This document shows positions 1 through 11,162 of a stretch of DNA of 64,000 bases, piece by piece. Source of the stretch: Plectrocnemia conspersa (lineage: Eukaryota; Arthropoda; Insecta; Trichoptera; Polycentropodidae). Position numbers and translations under genes: made by a program. Below the pieces are notes generated by a model. It was not told the origin of the DNA, ran no database searches, and saw only the letters and a list, made by a program, of their open reading frames with translations. Location of the stretch: contig VTFK01000435.1 of the NCBI GenBank assembly GCA_009617715.1, positions 1 through 64,000 of the forward strand, written 5' to 3'. Position 1 is the stretch's first letter, and the number at the start of each line of letters is the position of its first letter.

Positions 1-539
1 TGCAAATTGTAATCTGTATTTATTTAGCCTCGTTAAATTGAGTAGGATTAAAGATAGGTATGTGTATACAGTTTCAATTTTATGTAATTCTGATTCTATG
101 TTCAATTAAATATTGAAAAATCGATCTTATACTTCAATAAAATCACTATCAGACGTTGTTAATTAAATAAAATTATTTACCCAAAAGCGTTCCGGTAGCA
201 AACCGACATTTACACAACCACGAAACAAATTAAACAGATCAATACTATATAATACACAGTGTACAAGTACACAAACAAACAAAACTTGACAACCAAACTC
301 TGAACTTTAAAACCAAGTCGAAAGATACAAACACACCGATACAGGAAATTAGAGCCAAAGAGCGACATCTTTTAACGACCGCCGAGAGCAATTACACCGA
401 CTCGAACTCTGCGCTTTTAATTCGATGTTTTCTTTTCTATTTATATTTACAAACGAAGTTCGTTTTCAAGGAGCATAAAGGAGCATCACACCATTCCCAT
501 TAGTAGGATTGTCGCAATGAATTACGGCTATTAAGCACT
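1..539. other. noncoding, AT-rich with a moderately GC segment at 180-425
   Basis: No gene is visible. The part from about 180 to 425 has more C and G than its flanks and reads as a purine/CA-rich strand (repeated acaaac and acacac), with no reading frame of note. It could be a weak regulatory island or the edge of an old repeat. Confidence 0.4.
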
Positions 540-790
540 GTGGAAGGCTGCATCAAAAATGCATTTACTCTTGTTCAGAAGCAGCATCCTGGGGGCCAGG
601 AGGTCCTCGGAATAAATCGAGTCAATGGGAGAGGAAGGATCCCGGTGCAGACGGTAATACGGGATAATCCCGAGTCGTCTCACTTTGGGAGACTTTGCGA
701 CAATCTCTAGGCGAGGGAGAGATGCTGGGGAGAGCGCAGATGCTATTCTCTTCGGGCCGGCAATCAAAACGGCATAAAATAGCACTTAAA
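540..790. promoter_or_regulatory. GC-rich island, candidate regulatory element with K50 homeodomain palindrome
   Basis: This segment is clearly richer in G+C than its flanks. An 84-codon open frame on the minus strand has no recognisable domain, so I do not call a gene. At 661-671 it contains GGGATAATCCC, an inverted pair of TAATCC-type cores as bound by K50 homeodomain factors (Otd/Bcd/Pitx class, established knowledge). It also has GAGA-like stretches around 712-735. The regulatory role is inference; conservation between species would decide it. Confidence 0.4.
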
Positions 791-3700
791 TTGAGCCTTA
801 TTCCTTCCGCTCGCTATACATATTCAATTTCTGGCTAATTTTAATACTGTCAATTTGTAGATACTTCGTTATAATGCATGTATATATGTATGTGTATACC
901 TGTATACCTATACGAAGCTGGAGCAATTTGTTACGTCGTATTATCCCAGAATGTTCCCTGTAAATGTATCGTTAAACGGAACCAGCGGCCCGACGACCGT
1001 TAACGTTCATTAGCGAGCTTGTGTTCAAAGGGTTGTATTTTTTATTTTATTTTTGGTCAGCAAAGTGAGTAATAACTGGCCGAAAGACAGTGTTTTAATG
1101 AGATATGTTATTATGATTTTAATATACTGATTATATTTATAAAATAAAATTAGAAGTAATAGAAAAAGTTATATTTCAAAATAATATTAAAAATTATAGT
1201 GCATATTAATATTTTTTTATAATGACAGGTGGCACTGTTTAAAAAGTATTAAAGTACTATAGTTTATTTAAGTGTATCAATTACCTTTACGTCAGTGATA
1301 TTAAATAAGTTTTGGTTCGGGAAATAGCTTTTTAAATGGTATAGTGAAGTACGAGTTCTTGCGAATTCTATTTTGTATGTTATGTGCATGCGGTTTTAAT
1401 TATTTATGGTTAAGTTTATTTTGGCTTATTAAGTTACGTTTGTGTGTATATACAAATTGGCAAACCATAAATAAGTTTTGTCTGTTGAATTTTCGGTTCT
1501 TTTGTGCAAATAAATAAGGAAAATATTCTTTGTCTTGAGCATGAAAATGCTAAAAAAAATATTTTTCGGACATGATAAATAGTATTAAAATATTGATAAT
1601 GATTATTGTTTACGGTTTTAATGTCTTTGTTTACGTTTTAAAAAGTCTGTGGCGATTTCTAATTCTGTGTTCACTCGCGTGATCTATCTTGAGGGTTGAT
1701 TCATAAAGCGTCATTGTTCAAATGCTCATCTCCTACTTAATAAATAAAAATTTCCCAAACTACATTATAAATGCCATTAAAAGACAATTTTTAATTTAAG
1801 TGTAAATAGTTAACGATCAAACATATAGTTTATCATCATTTTAAGTGAAAGTTCAGCTACATTAATTAGTCGTAGTTACGTTGTATTACATTTTTTTAAA
1901 TATTTTTGCCTTTAGTTAGATACTTATGCTTATATCTCTGTAGTAATTATTTTATACGATTGAAATGCTAATGTCGAAACCAATAAAATATTGATAAGAG
2001 GTATTTTATTATTTTATTGCTTTAATAAATGCAAAAAATCAATTACAAATTTGTAGTTTTTTTGCTTGGAACAGAAACATACAAAATAACATCGAAATAT
2101 CCATGCTAATAAATAGATTTAAAAATAGTTTTAATAACAAATTATTTTTTCTCAGTGATAAAACTTTAAAAACTAAGCAAATGTGTGGTGTTGGTTTGAC
2201 AATGCTACATTAAATTAAATCCTTATTTATTTATTTTAACGAAAAATGATTTTTAGATGTTAATCTTTTAATTATATATTTCAAAATATTTTTTTTTCTA
2301 AAGGATCTTCAACGTATCGGTCTTTAGTATAATATTTTGGAGGCTTTAATGCAAAATATTATAAATATATCTAATGAATCATTTACGACTTGCAAATCTT
2401 TTTAGTGGTCGTGGATATTAATAATTCAATTTAATATCTCTCTATTTTTATATTTAGACTATAACTATAAAACAAACCAATGTTAATTATTTATCTTTGC
2501 TATACAGTTTGTAAATAATATAAAATAAATCTGAATATCATACAGTAAATAAAGATTCACTGATTCAACACTCGTGATAAAACAAGTAAAATTCTCAATC
2601 AAAATTTTGGTCAAACCGAATTTAGAGAGATCGTCAAAACATACTTAAATATTTCTAGTTTTTTTAACAAATATTTTTAACATTCTAATAGGTCTTAAAT
2701 TTTATTTTTCTTTAAAGTACTTAATGTAACTGTGTGACGATATTATTCACAACGACTTGTTAAAAGTATAGATAACTAATACCTTCATTTTTTTGTGAAT
2801 CTTAATCTATGAATAAGGCTTAGTGAAAAGTCAGTGGAATGCGCATATAAGTACTTAGATCTGTATTTTATAAAAATAAATCATTGTCTAGTCTGCGGAT
2901 TTTTAAATTGCGTTACGCGAAGGAACGTCTAACTAGATATTTATTAGTCAATAATTCATAGTCCAAGATGACCGCAGCCGCTTTCCGCTTTTACGTCATC
3001 AATTCCAGATAAAAAGTAAAAAAAATCTAAGAGTTCAACCATATCTTCTAGACGACTTAAAAAGTTGCTGCTAAAACATCACCTGATTAAATGTGTTAAT
3101 ATGACTTTGATTCATCAGATTTTACCACTATTGAGCAATACGCGATTATGTATAAACTGTTTATTTGGTAAAAATTCTGCAATCGTAAATTTTAGGGCAC
3201 ACTCTTTTTTTTTATTTTGGAGTGAGGAGTACAGATGTGCCACTACACAAATGTAACAAAGAACGTACTCAGGTATTAACGGCCAAAGCGCAACTGACTG
3301 TTTAAACTTTAATTTTAAAAACGACATTTATTTCGGGATTATCAAATATTATAATTTTACATTTTTTTATCATGCGCTACCGCTCCTTCTCAGTGCTTCT
3401 CGCGTAGCTCCTTGATTTGTCAACTATATTGACCTTACACCCTTAATTGAAGCTTAAAAGACAATCACGTATGTGTTTCGTTTTCAGTTAAGGATTAATA
3501 CTAAGTTATAAATAAGATATATAAACGAGATAACAAAACTAAGTAGTTCATTCGTTTGCACGAAAGGTTATATTCTAAAATTAAAAATATTCAACTTATT
3601 GCCTCTATTTGTATATTATATAAAGGAATGTTTATTTTCAAGAAATGCAATGAAAATAGTAAGATCATAAACTTTTACGTAATGTGTCATCTAGATTATT

Positions 3701-3939
3701 ATCCATGTTATTATTTATCTTTCTATCCATAAAAGTTCTGGCGCTTCTCTATAATCCATATTTAGAACAGTGGGGAAAAAGTAATAATAATCAACATCAT
3801 AAGACGATTTATTGCCGGATAATAAGATTAGTTTATTATTTACTTTTAATAAAACTGTTTCAGCTTCTAGGCTATATCCAAGTTAAGGTAATTTATTTCT
3901 GATCCAATTTTTTTTCTAATACTGCTTTCCGATTGCCAA
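791..3939. other. AT-rich noncoding stretch, nothing recognised
   Basis: About 3.1 kb of AT-rich sequence. Frames of 60-72 codons at 3065-3327 and 3684-3902 are of chance length and match no family I know. A small less AT-rich patch lies at 2890-3010. Confidence 0.6.
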
Positions 3940-4340
3940 TTACAACGCAACAATGGGTCAACCGTATTGTGCGTATGAATACCTCACGATTTGGGATACG
4001 GGTTTCGTTAACGGACCACAAATTACATCCTAACCGAGTTCGACTCCAAAGACCACGTTACGCAATTTGGTCTCGGTAATTGAAGGAAAAATAGGGATAA
4101 ATGGTATACAGTATACGCTATCCGGTTAATTACTAGTGAAAACTTTTTCCTAAAGGATGTGCCGGAAGCCGGCTGCACGCTGCGGATACATCCGTTTTCA
4201 GCGGATTAAGAGCTACCGAGTGGAACTCTTCAGAAACACTTCTACGAGTACATGCACTACGGGCTTTCCGCCGGATTACACGGCTAACCGAAGAAATACT
4301 ACTTTTTCAAAACTTGCCATTATACATACATATCAATAAT
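3940..4340. promoter_or_regulatory. GC-rich island, candidate conserved noncoding element
   Basis: Sharp local rise in G+C and CpG between AT-rich flanks. It carries repeated CCG/CGG words and the near-palindrome GCCGGAAGCCGGC near 4159. The 60-codon frame at 4157-4339 shows no domain. The regulatory role is inferred from composition and from resemblance to the other islands in the window. Confidence 0.35.
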
Positions 4341-5100
4341 AATACACAAACATAGAATAGAGATTCAGAGTTATATTAAAATCTACTCGAGCGTAGAAGG
4401 ATGTGAATCTATGCATACTTTGCATTTATAATCTTAAACTCGTAGATCGGTGATACGGTAGAAAAAATGTTGGTGCTTCTAAAAATTTAATTAAAAAACA
4501 CTATCAATTCAACGGTAATGCTTTTTTTAATTAAAATGTTGTGAATACAATAAACGAATATTGTAAGTGAATATATAAATTAAATTATAAAAAATGCATA
4601 TATTTTACAATGGGAAAAAAATGTTAATTTTATGAAAATTTTACTATTGTTTCTTAATTGATTAAACTGTGCATGAATACATTAACTTTCACTATTTTAA
4701 AGAGCGAATTAAAAAACTGTATTGTATGCAAAAATATACAGTTTTAATATAAAATACGCCATTGCTTTTCCAACTACGATGATCTTAGCGTAAACAATGG
4801 CTTCGCTCCGTATGTATGTATTTAAAGTTGTGAGTTGAACCTTTTCTTGTTTGTATTCAGCTAAGAAAAGACCAGTCTAATTTTGTTCAGAATATATATA
4901 AATAGATTCCAGTAAATCTTAGTAACAATATACGTTGATATTTATTATAATATATAAATAGAGACGTATATTAAAAAGTTGTACATAATAACACAAAAAT
5001 TTTTAGCTTTTTAATATATTCATTAATCGAAACGTTTTGAAAAACAATTAGTTTAGCCAAAAATTTTTGATCGCTTTACTTAAAAATAGTTAGTTATAAA
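4341..5100. other. AT-rich noncoding stretch, nothing recognised
   Basis: AT-rich sequence without gene, repeat or structured element that I can identify. Confidence 0.6.
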
Positions 5101-5278
5101 TTGGCAGCTGGTCAAAAGAGCGTGCGTCAAATGAGCGCCGTCATATAAGCGCTGCATTATAAGCGCTGCGTCATAAGAGCGTTGACCAAAGTAGCGCTGT
5201 AACAAAATAGCGTGCGTCAAATGCGCAGAGAGTCATATGAGCGCTTTAAAAAAGAGCGCACGTCATAAGAGCGCAAAA
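5101..5278 (+). repeat. degenerate tandem array of 14-16-bp units ending in AGCGC
   Basis: About eleven imperfect units run head to tail, approximating GCGTCATAAGAGCGC. Variants read tcaaatgagcgc, tcatataagcgct, tcataagagcg, acaaaatagcg and tcatatgagcgct. The TCAWAWGAGCGC core is far more regular than the AT-rich context would give by chance. Two related units (gtcaaaatgggcga, ggtcttttgggcgat) recur at 5946-5976, so the array may be the subterminal repeat block of a transposable element or a short satellite. I do not recognise the family. Confidence 0.7.
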
Positions 5279-6021
5279 ATACTTGGAGAATATCAAGTAA
5301 TGGATATTTTAGGAATTAGGTATATAAAATATAAGTAAATTGTGAGAAATTTACAAAGAATTAAAATTCACGAGATTATTGAAAAATTAGTATTTTATGT
5401 GCCAGAGCGTAGTGACGATTAAAATGATTAGTCAATGAAAACATTATTATTTATAAATTATTACGTACATTCGAAAGTATGGCTTCCCATCCCCATACGT
5501 ACGATATACATATATTTTGTACTAAAATGAAACGCTGATTTTAAATTTATCATTAGATTTGTTCGGTAGTGTTTCATTAAATTGACAAATATATACCTAG
5601 TCTACCTGCAATGAATGCATAAAGTTTAAGGCAGGTATAGACCTTTATTTGCTATTTGACGTCATACCTTTTTTTGCTATTTGACGATAAACAGTTGGTT
5701 GGTTTTTGGGTATATATTTTATACGACTACACTCTATCTCGAATAACGACTGAGTACGAATATTATATAATATATTTCAGTTAATTAAATGATTAATGTT
5801 ATATATATTAAACTGTAAGAACATTAATCTATCATTAATCATACACATATGACATATGTTTGTATATCGAAAATTTAGGTTAATTTAGTATTTTAAGGAA
5901 TTATTGTGTTTAGTATACATACATACTATAGAGACAATTCAATTCGTCAAAATGGGCGATGGTCTTTTGGGCGATACAATAAAAATGCAAGTAAGTCGGT
6001 AATTTTATTATAAATACCTAC
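5279..6021. other. AT-rich noncoding stretch between the AGCGC array and its two outlying units
   Basis: No gene. Near 5946-5976 two units resemble the array at 5101-5278, so this may be the interior of one element. A (TA)-rich patch lies around 5760-5810. Confidence 0.5.
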
Positions 6022-6325
6022 CTGATAAATGTTTATAGTGGGCCCTTACGCGAATTTTTTTTATGTTTTGAGCCTTGGAAACTACTGTGAGAACAAACTT
6101 TTGGAATTTCCAAAAATCGGATATTTTACCGTTATCTATTTTAAACTGGATAAGGTAGTTATACATAAATATAATAACCAAGAAATAGCGCTGATAAATG
6201 TTTATCGTGGATTTGGCCTTTATCGCGAAATTTTTTTATGTTTTGAGCCTTGGAAATTAGTGTGAGAATAAACTTTAGGAATTCACAAAAATTGCATTTT
6301 ACAGTTATCTATTTAAAGCTGGAAA
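6022..6325 (+). repeat. tandem duplication, unit about 169 bp
   Basis: The block beginning ctgataaatgtttat at 6022 is repeated at 6191. Both copies share atgttttgagccttggaaa, a tgtgagaa(c/t)aaacttt segment and ttaccgttatctattt-like words. The copies have diverged by substitutions and small indels. The second copy stops where the truncated hAT element begins (about 6325). It contains a 78-codon frame with no recognisable domain. Confidence 0.75.
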
Positions 6326-7155
6326 AAACCCTTTCCGTTGCTGTTGATGTTGGTCTTATTGTCATTAACGCGTTGGATAAGGCTTCTAATTTATATCTGT
6401 TCGCTTTTTATAGATATAAAATTTTTTGAACTCTCTTTTTATGTTCTCTTCTTTCATTCCCTTCTCTGCTTTTCTCTTATTTCCTTCGACTATTGACAAA
6501 ATAGCATTATGTAATTCTTCTTGAATAGATTTTTTTTCTTAACAATATACAATATTCTACTCCTTCTGATTAATGCGAAGAATTTTAATCTATATCCTTC
6601 GAAGATGTATTTGGGTGAATCCCTTTCACTCTAGAGCTAAACGGTTCGCAAAGAACTGACTTTACTTTAAATGCCTTTAAAACACACAATTGTTTTGATT
6701 TATATTTTAAGCTGAGGGATCAGTATAAACAATTTACAACACTTTACGCTACAACTGCATAGTCATAAAACCTAAGATTTTTTTTGTTGATATTTCATAT
6801 TGTTCATTGCCATAAATTAGATAAGTCGGGACTGTCGAACAGAAAACTCAAAAGAAATTTCTCCGTCGTACCCACTAACATAGCCGATGACCGGAACTAT
6901 GCAACTATAGAACTATGAAAAAATTATACCTGATAGTAACCGCTTTAACTCGGGACTTCGGGCATAAACGCCAAATAAAAGCAAGACGTTAACCTTTACC
7001 GGACCGAGTTAAAGTTTTTGTTTCTGATATATTTCAAATTTTTTTAATTTCGAGTATTAATCGAGTAATTTTCACAATACTCGATTATCAAGTACTTGAA
7101 AAATAGACAAAAATACTCGAGTATCGAGTACTCGATTACTCGAATTGGAGACTCT
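6325..7155 (-). mobile_element. truncated hAT-type DNA transposon, inverted copy of the element at 11171-12281
   Basis: Read on the minus strand, this matches about the first 840 bp of the complete copy at 11171-12281 over nearly its whole length, with scattered substitutions. The intact terminus is at 7155 (AGAGTCTCCAATT in minus orientation). The other terminus, with the last part of the transposase frame, is missing and abuts the tandem repeat at about 6325. The terminal region carries repeated TACTCGAG/ACTTGA words, as in the complete copy. On the outer side of the terminus (7156 onward) lies an old reverse-transcriptase relic, so the hAT probably inserted into that LINE. No target-site duplication can be scored because one end is lost. 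Confidence 0.8.
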
Positions 7156-7159
7156 ACTT

Positions 7160-7690
7160 GTAATGCAGTCTCAGTGGAATTTTTTTCTCTGATTATTGTT
7201 CACATACAATGTTTTGAGAAATAATAAAATCCTTTAATTGTTTGATTACTACTTTTTCTATACATGGTAGCATGTTAATTGGTCTTATTTCCTCAACCTT
7301 TACACTATTTTTTATTTTAGGTATAGGTATAATAATAGCAATCTTCAAGTAATCAGGTATTCCTCTTTAAGAGAGTGATTTATTTACTAAATAATTTAAT
7401 TTATATCCCAAGTTTCTTCAATTATATTTACATATAATTCATTAGTACTGGTTCCTTTTTTTTTAATTTATATATTATGTTATGAATCTCTTCTAATGAT
7501 ACAGATTTAATTTTATTTAAAATTCACAATCTCTTTTATACTCCATATTTATTATGTCGTTTCTCTAAGTTGGATTAATTAATTTTTTTAATATTTTTCA
7601 CATCTTATTTTGATCATTTTTTATTTCATCTATCGACTTTTCATACCATTTCTTTTTAGCTTTAACTGCCATATTTCATTGTTATAAAAT
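7160..7690 (-). pseudogene. LINE-B relic: N-terminal part of a non-LTR reverse transcriptase
   Basis: Minus-strand translation across several frameshifts and stops gives the start of a jockey/CR1/L2-type reverse transcriptase. In order it shows WYEKSIDEIK; VSLEEIHNIIYKL; IPDYLKIAIIIPIPK; VEEIRPINMLPCIEKV; and an STETALQ end just before the hAT terminus. The PK..N....+RPI..LP...K+ pattern is a standard RT block of this clade (established knowledge). No catalytic YxDD is present because the fragment is cut before it. Codon use is very AT-rich, as in the other LINE-B pieces at 55942-56945 and 57720-58110. A dead fragment, interrupted by the hAT at 7155. Confidence 0.75.
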
Positions 7691-7859
7691 ATATATAACA
7701 ATATACCTGTGCTTTTTATGTTAAAATTTGCCAAAAATCTTTGTTTATCAAAATTTAATGTAATGTTAATGTTAAAAAAATCTCATTTATACAATATTTT
7801 TGTAGTGAACGTGTAACATTTTTTGATGAAATCGTTAAAAATATCACCCACTATACACA
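7691..7859. other. AT-rich noncoding
   Basis: Short AT-rich spacer. It may include the decayed 5' continuation of the LINE-B relic. Confidence 0.4.
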
Positions 7860-8490
7860 GAGCATATTCCATAATGTTTATCCGCACATTTCCTACCACT
7901 CGAGTATGAGCCATAAGCGTGAGCGTTGTATATCGCACATACCATACCGAGCACGAGACTGCGATAAAGGAAAGGTAATCGCATAATTCACACTTTATAT
8001 ACGTAATCGAATGGCAAATTCTGCACTCTTGCGAAGATTTAAAGTTTAAAGCGATCCTCGCGCAGAGTACCCCCTGTGTATGCGGGGTCTCGTATCGTTT
8101 ATTCATACAACACACACACACATATACCCACTATACGTTGAAAAGTGTGTATGGCGACGTAAATAAAGCTCCCTTTTCGGACCCCAACGGGCCCTGCGGG
8201 GTTTGGATATACGGCCGTAAACCACAGTTAGCCCTGTGCGCATACACGGATTCCCTTCTATCGGGCCCGATACCCTTTTTTCGGACCCTAGGCCAAATTT
8301 GACGAGTTATGCGATCGTTCCTTTCAATACGCGAAAAGTCCGCCCTATTGCGTCGGTGAAAATTTCCAATTGCGGCTCTAATTCGAAATGTATTATAGGG
8401 GTGTATTGATGAGTTTTGAATGGAGATGTAGCCATGTATAAACCTATTGTAATGTGCATATAATACGCCAATATATTTTTTTCGCTTCAT
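7860..8490. promoter_or_regulatory. GC-rich island, candidate regulatory element
   Basis: One of the longer CpG-rich islands. Two minus-strand frames (112 and 119 codons) cross it, but neither resembles a known domain. Structured words include the perfect 12-bp palindrome ATCGGGCCCGAT (8260-8271), the repeated CCCTTTTCGGACCC / CCCTTTTTTCGGACCC (about 8171 and 8273), and a Runx-like AACCACAG next to GGCCGTAAA near 8212-8226. A CA-dinucleotide run sits at 8107-8121. The regulatory function is inference. Confidence 0.4.
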
Positions 8491-8899
8491 ATATATTTTA
8501 AATTTAGTTAAATAAATAATAATCTGTAAGATATAGCAGTTATATAAATCTAATCGCGAATTTTTAATTGACTAGATAAATTATGAATAAAATTAGTTTT
8601 GCATGATAGTCGTTAAGGTCTTAAAAATATTTTGATTATAATAATAAAAGTTTTACTACAGTCTTATCGAAAACATTTGACTGCTTGTATGTATAGATTT
8701 GTGTAATTGGGTTAAACTATTATACGCACTGTGACTTATTATGTTAATTGATATACATTTAAATGGCAATAAGTATATTTATGCTCTTTTAAAATAATAA
8801 AAAGCGTATGTAACGTATCTGTAAAATTAGTAATAGAACTATCATAAAAGTCCTGTAAATTTGAATCAGTTTATTTAATTGTGAGTTTTATTAAAATCT
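8491..8899. other. AT-rich noncoding stretch, nothing recognised
   Basis: No gene, repeat or motif cluster seen. Confidence 0.6.
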
Positions 8900-9140
8900 T
8901 TTGAACGTGATTAAATATTAATTTACCACTCTTAATGGCTAGAAAAACTACCGTTTTGTGCATAAAATATCAAATAGAGAATGCGTCTATAGCATAAAAA
9001 CCACCATTGTGATTTACGAATTAGCAATGTGACATTTAAAATGTATTTATCTTGAAAATTAATCTTATTTAAGGCATAAATATATTTCGTTAGTCGAATA
9101 TTCAACCGATTTCTGATTTATTGTAATTCGCTGGAGACGT
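8900..9140 (+). repeat. dispersed repeat D, copy 1
   Basis: It aligns by eye with 41890-42080 in the same orientation. Shared words in order include ctttttgtg-like starts, taaaatatc, aatgc(g/a)tct, taaaaacc(a/g)c(c/t)attgt, ttac(g/c)gatttgca-like and aaatatttcgtt(a/g)gt. The copies are clearly diverged. No coding capacity seen; class unknown. Confidence 0.6.
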
Positions 9141-10669
9141 CTCAAACTAAGAATATAAAATATCTGACATTTACTTACATCAAGAGATGATCACCATTTA
9201 AACGTGATTCTAAGATTTTTTGTGAAACTCTTTTACCCTTCAAATAAGGATCTTAAAAACGACACAACCCGGTACTTTCCAATGCTGAAAGATAACTGAT
9301 TGTCAGTAGCTTATTTTTACAAGAAATCCAGAAAGTATTTCCACTAAGATTTTTTGATAGTAATCGCAAATATATTTATACATATATTATATACTTAAAA
9401 GAGGGTTTTTCTAACAGAAAAAAATAAATAGTAGTAAAGTTTGAGCCGGTGCTTTATCGTGGTATTGGCCACAATTCTAATTTTTTTCTTCTGATTGTCT
9501 CACGAAAACTACGTCAAAGTACAAGTTGATCGTTAGAATTTTTTTTGACCAATCAAAAAAATATTTCCATTCTATCGAACTTAGCGTGCTTTTTTGGCTG
9601 TTCAGGGCGCATTCGTGAAGACGATTGAACCTTTGCTTTATTTTATAATCATTACATTTATAATTTGTTATGTGTTATAGCGAATTTTTTTACGATGGTT
9701 AATTGTTGAAAATTAAAAAGTCTTAGATCATATTTGGTGCATCTCGTTTTATGCCCAAAATCTGAGTCTGTTTTAGCAATCTTTTTAATAGTGATTTAGT
9801 GATAAGTCTTATTTTCATTTTTCACCATACTGTATGCATTGTTTATTTAGTTTTATTACAAATTTGACCATCATGACAGGTTCTCTGCACTATTAAATAA
9901 ATTTCAATTATTTTTTTTATTTGCCAGTTTATAGCTAATATATATTATTTTTTAATTTAAAATAAATAAATAAAGTTATTTTACACTATTATTTATAATC
10001 AAAAAAGCATCAAGAGACAAGTGTCACACAACCCATAGCAGTGAAGCAAAGTATGTAGCTTAAACGATGCTTATTTTAATGGTAGTAAATTTTAAACTTA
10101 ATGTCAAGTTCATGCTGGATCAAAAGTTTCTTAGCTTTGTGTTAATGGTAGTTTTCTTGAAGACTTGACAAAGACAATTAATTTACGACTGGCTTTTAAG
10201 TGTCACTTTCAAAATTCAGAAGAGATATATGGCATTGTGTGAGATAAGAAAAAACTTATCTTATAAGACAATGCCTTATATTTACTGATCGATAGTGTTT
10301 TTGTATGTCAAATATAAAAAATGACCGTTAAGTTACATTTGATTTGCCTTAACTTCTTGTACTACGACGTACTTTTTCGATTTATGTTTGCTCGAGAACT
10401 AGCTTAAATTTAATGCCAAGACTAAATGAGTATTAAAAATATGATTTTTATGAACAAATATTAATGAACTATAAACGTAAGATAGTACAAACGTGTTTAA
10501 AGATTTTTTAAATATAATTTTTATGTATCTTTAGGTTGAGTTAACATTTCCAAGTATTTTTATAAATTGTTAGTTACCTAAAAAACTTCTTTATCAACGT
10601 CTTGGGTGTTGCGGTTGTCTGTTAAAATATATATTTAAAAAATAAAATATTCATTATGATCACAGTGGC
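9141..10669. other. AT-rich noncoding stretch with one hairpin
   Basis: No gene recognised. The only structured item I see is the imperfect hairpin at 10231-10275 (listed separately). Confidence 0.55.
10231..10275. other. imperfect hairpin, about 20-bp arms
   Basis: GGCATTGT...AGATAAG pairs with CTTATCT...ACAATGCC around a 6-nt A-rich loop, with a small internal bulge. The arms are shorter than those of a typical animal pre-miRNA, so I record only the structure. Confidence 0.5.
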
Positions 10670-10985
10670 CATAAAGAGTGTTCACCCAATTGCATATTAC
10701 GAACGAATTGCTACTTTTTAACCCCAATGCGACCTCCAGAGGGGTGAAATAACGCATAACGTGTGATCAAGCCGAAAGATACGATTACGACCCGGTACGA
10801 TCGTAACCGTTATACGGTTGTCTTTATATAGCGATATCGTAATAACCGAAGAGTGTCATAACATTTTCGCACGCCCTGTATACGAGTGGAGAGACCCGGC
10901 ATAACTTTTAATTTAAAGTTTTTCCCGGAAATTTTCGCGTTGCGCTAACTGCGCCGCACTGTCGCATAATTTATTGTCGCTTAAA
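10670..10985. promoter_or_regulatory. GC-rich island, candidate regulatory element
   Basis: CpG-rich relative to its flanks, without a reading frame. It contains POU/octamer-like caattgcatatt near 10688 and several TCGTAA and CGATATCGTAA words. Function is inferred from composition and position only. Confidence 0.35.
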
Positions 10986-11162
10986 CCATTTAAATGTACT
11001 TATGTACAAAACTAATTCGTGAAACTTGTGTGTGTGCTTCTGCGATGACATCACGTTAAAGTTTGGGCTGATTATTTTTAATATTCTGTGTAATTTATGT
11101 ATTAAAATACGGGAATTCATAATTATATTTAGCTAGAACTCACTAGACCTAATAAATATATT

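Noticed and set aside
8131..8490. 119-codon minus-strand ORF as a gene
   Set aside because: Its length is due to a GC-rich island; an overlapping island pattern without domain occurs many times in the window.
10231..10275. microRNA precursor
   Set aside because: Arms of about 20 nt with a 6-nt loop are too short for a normal pre-miRNA.
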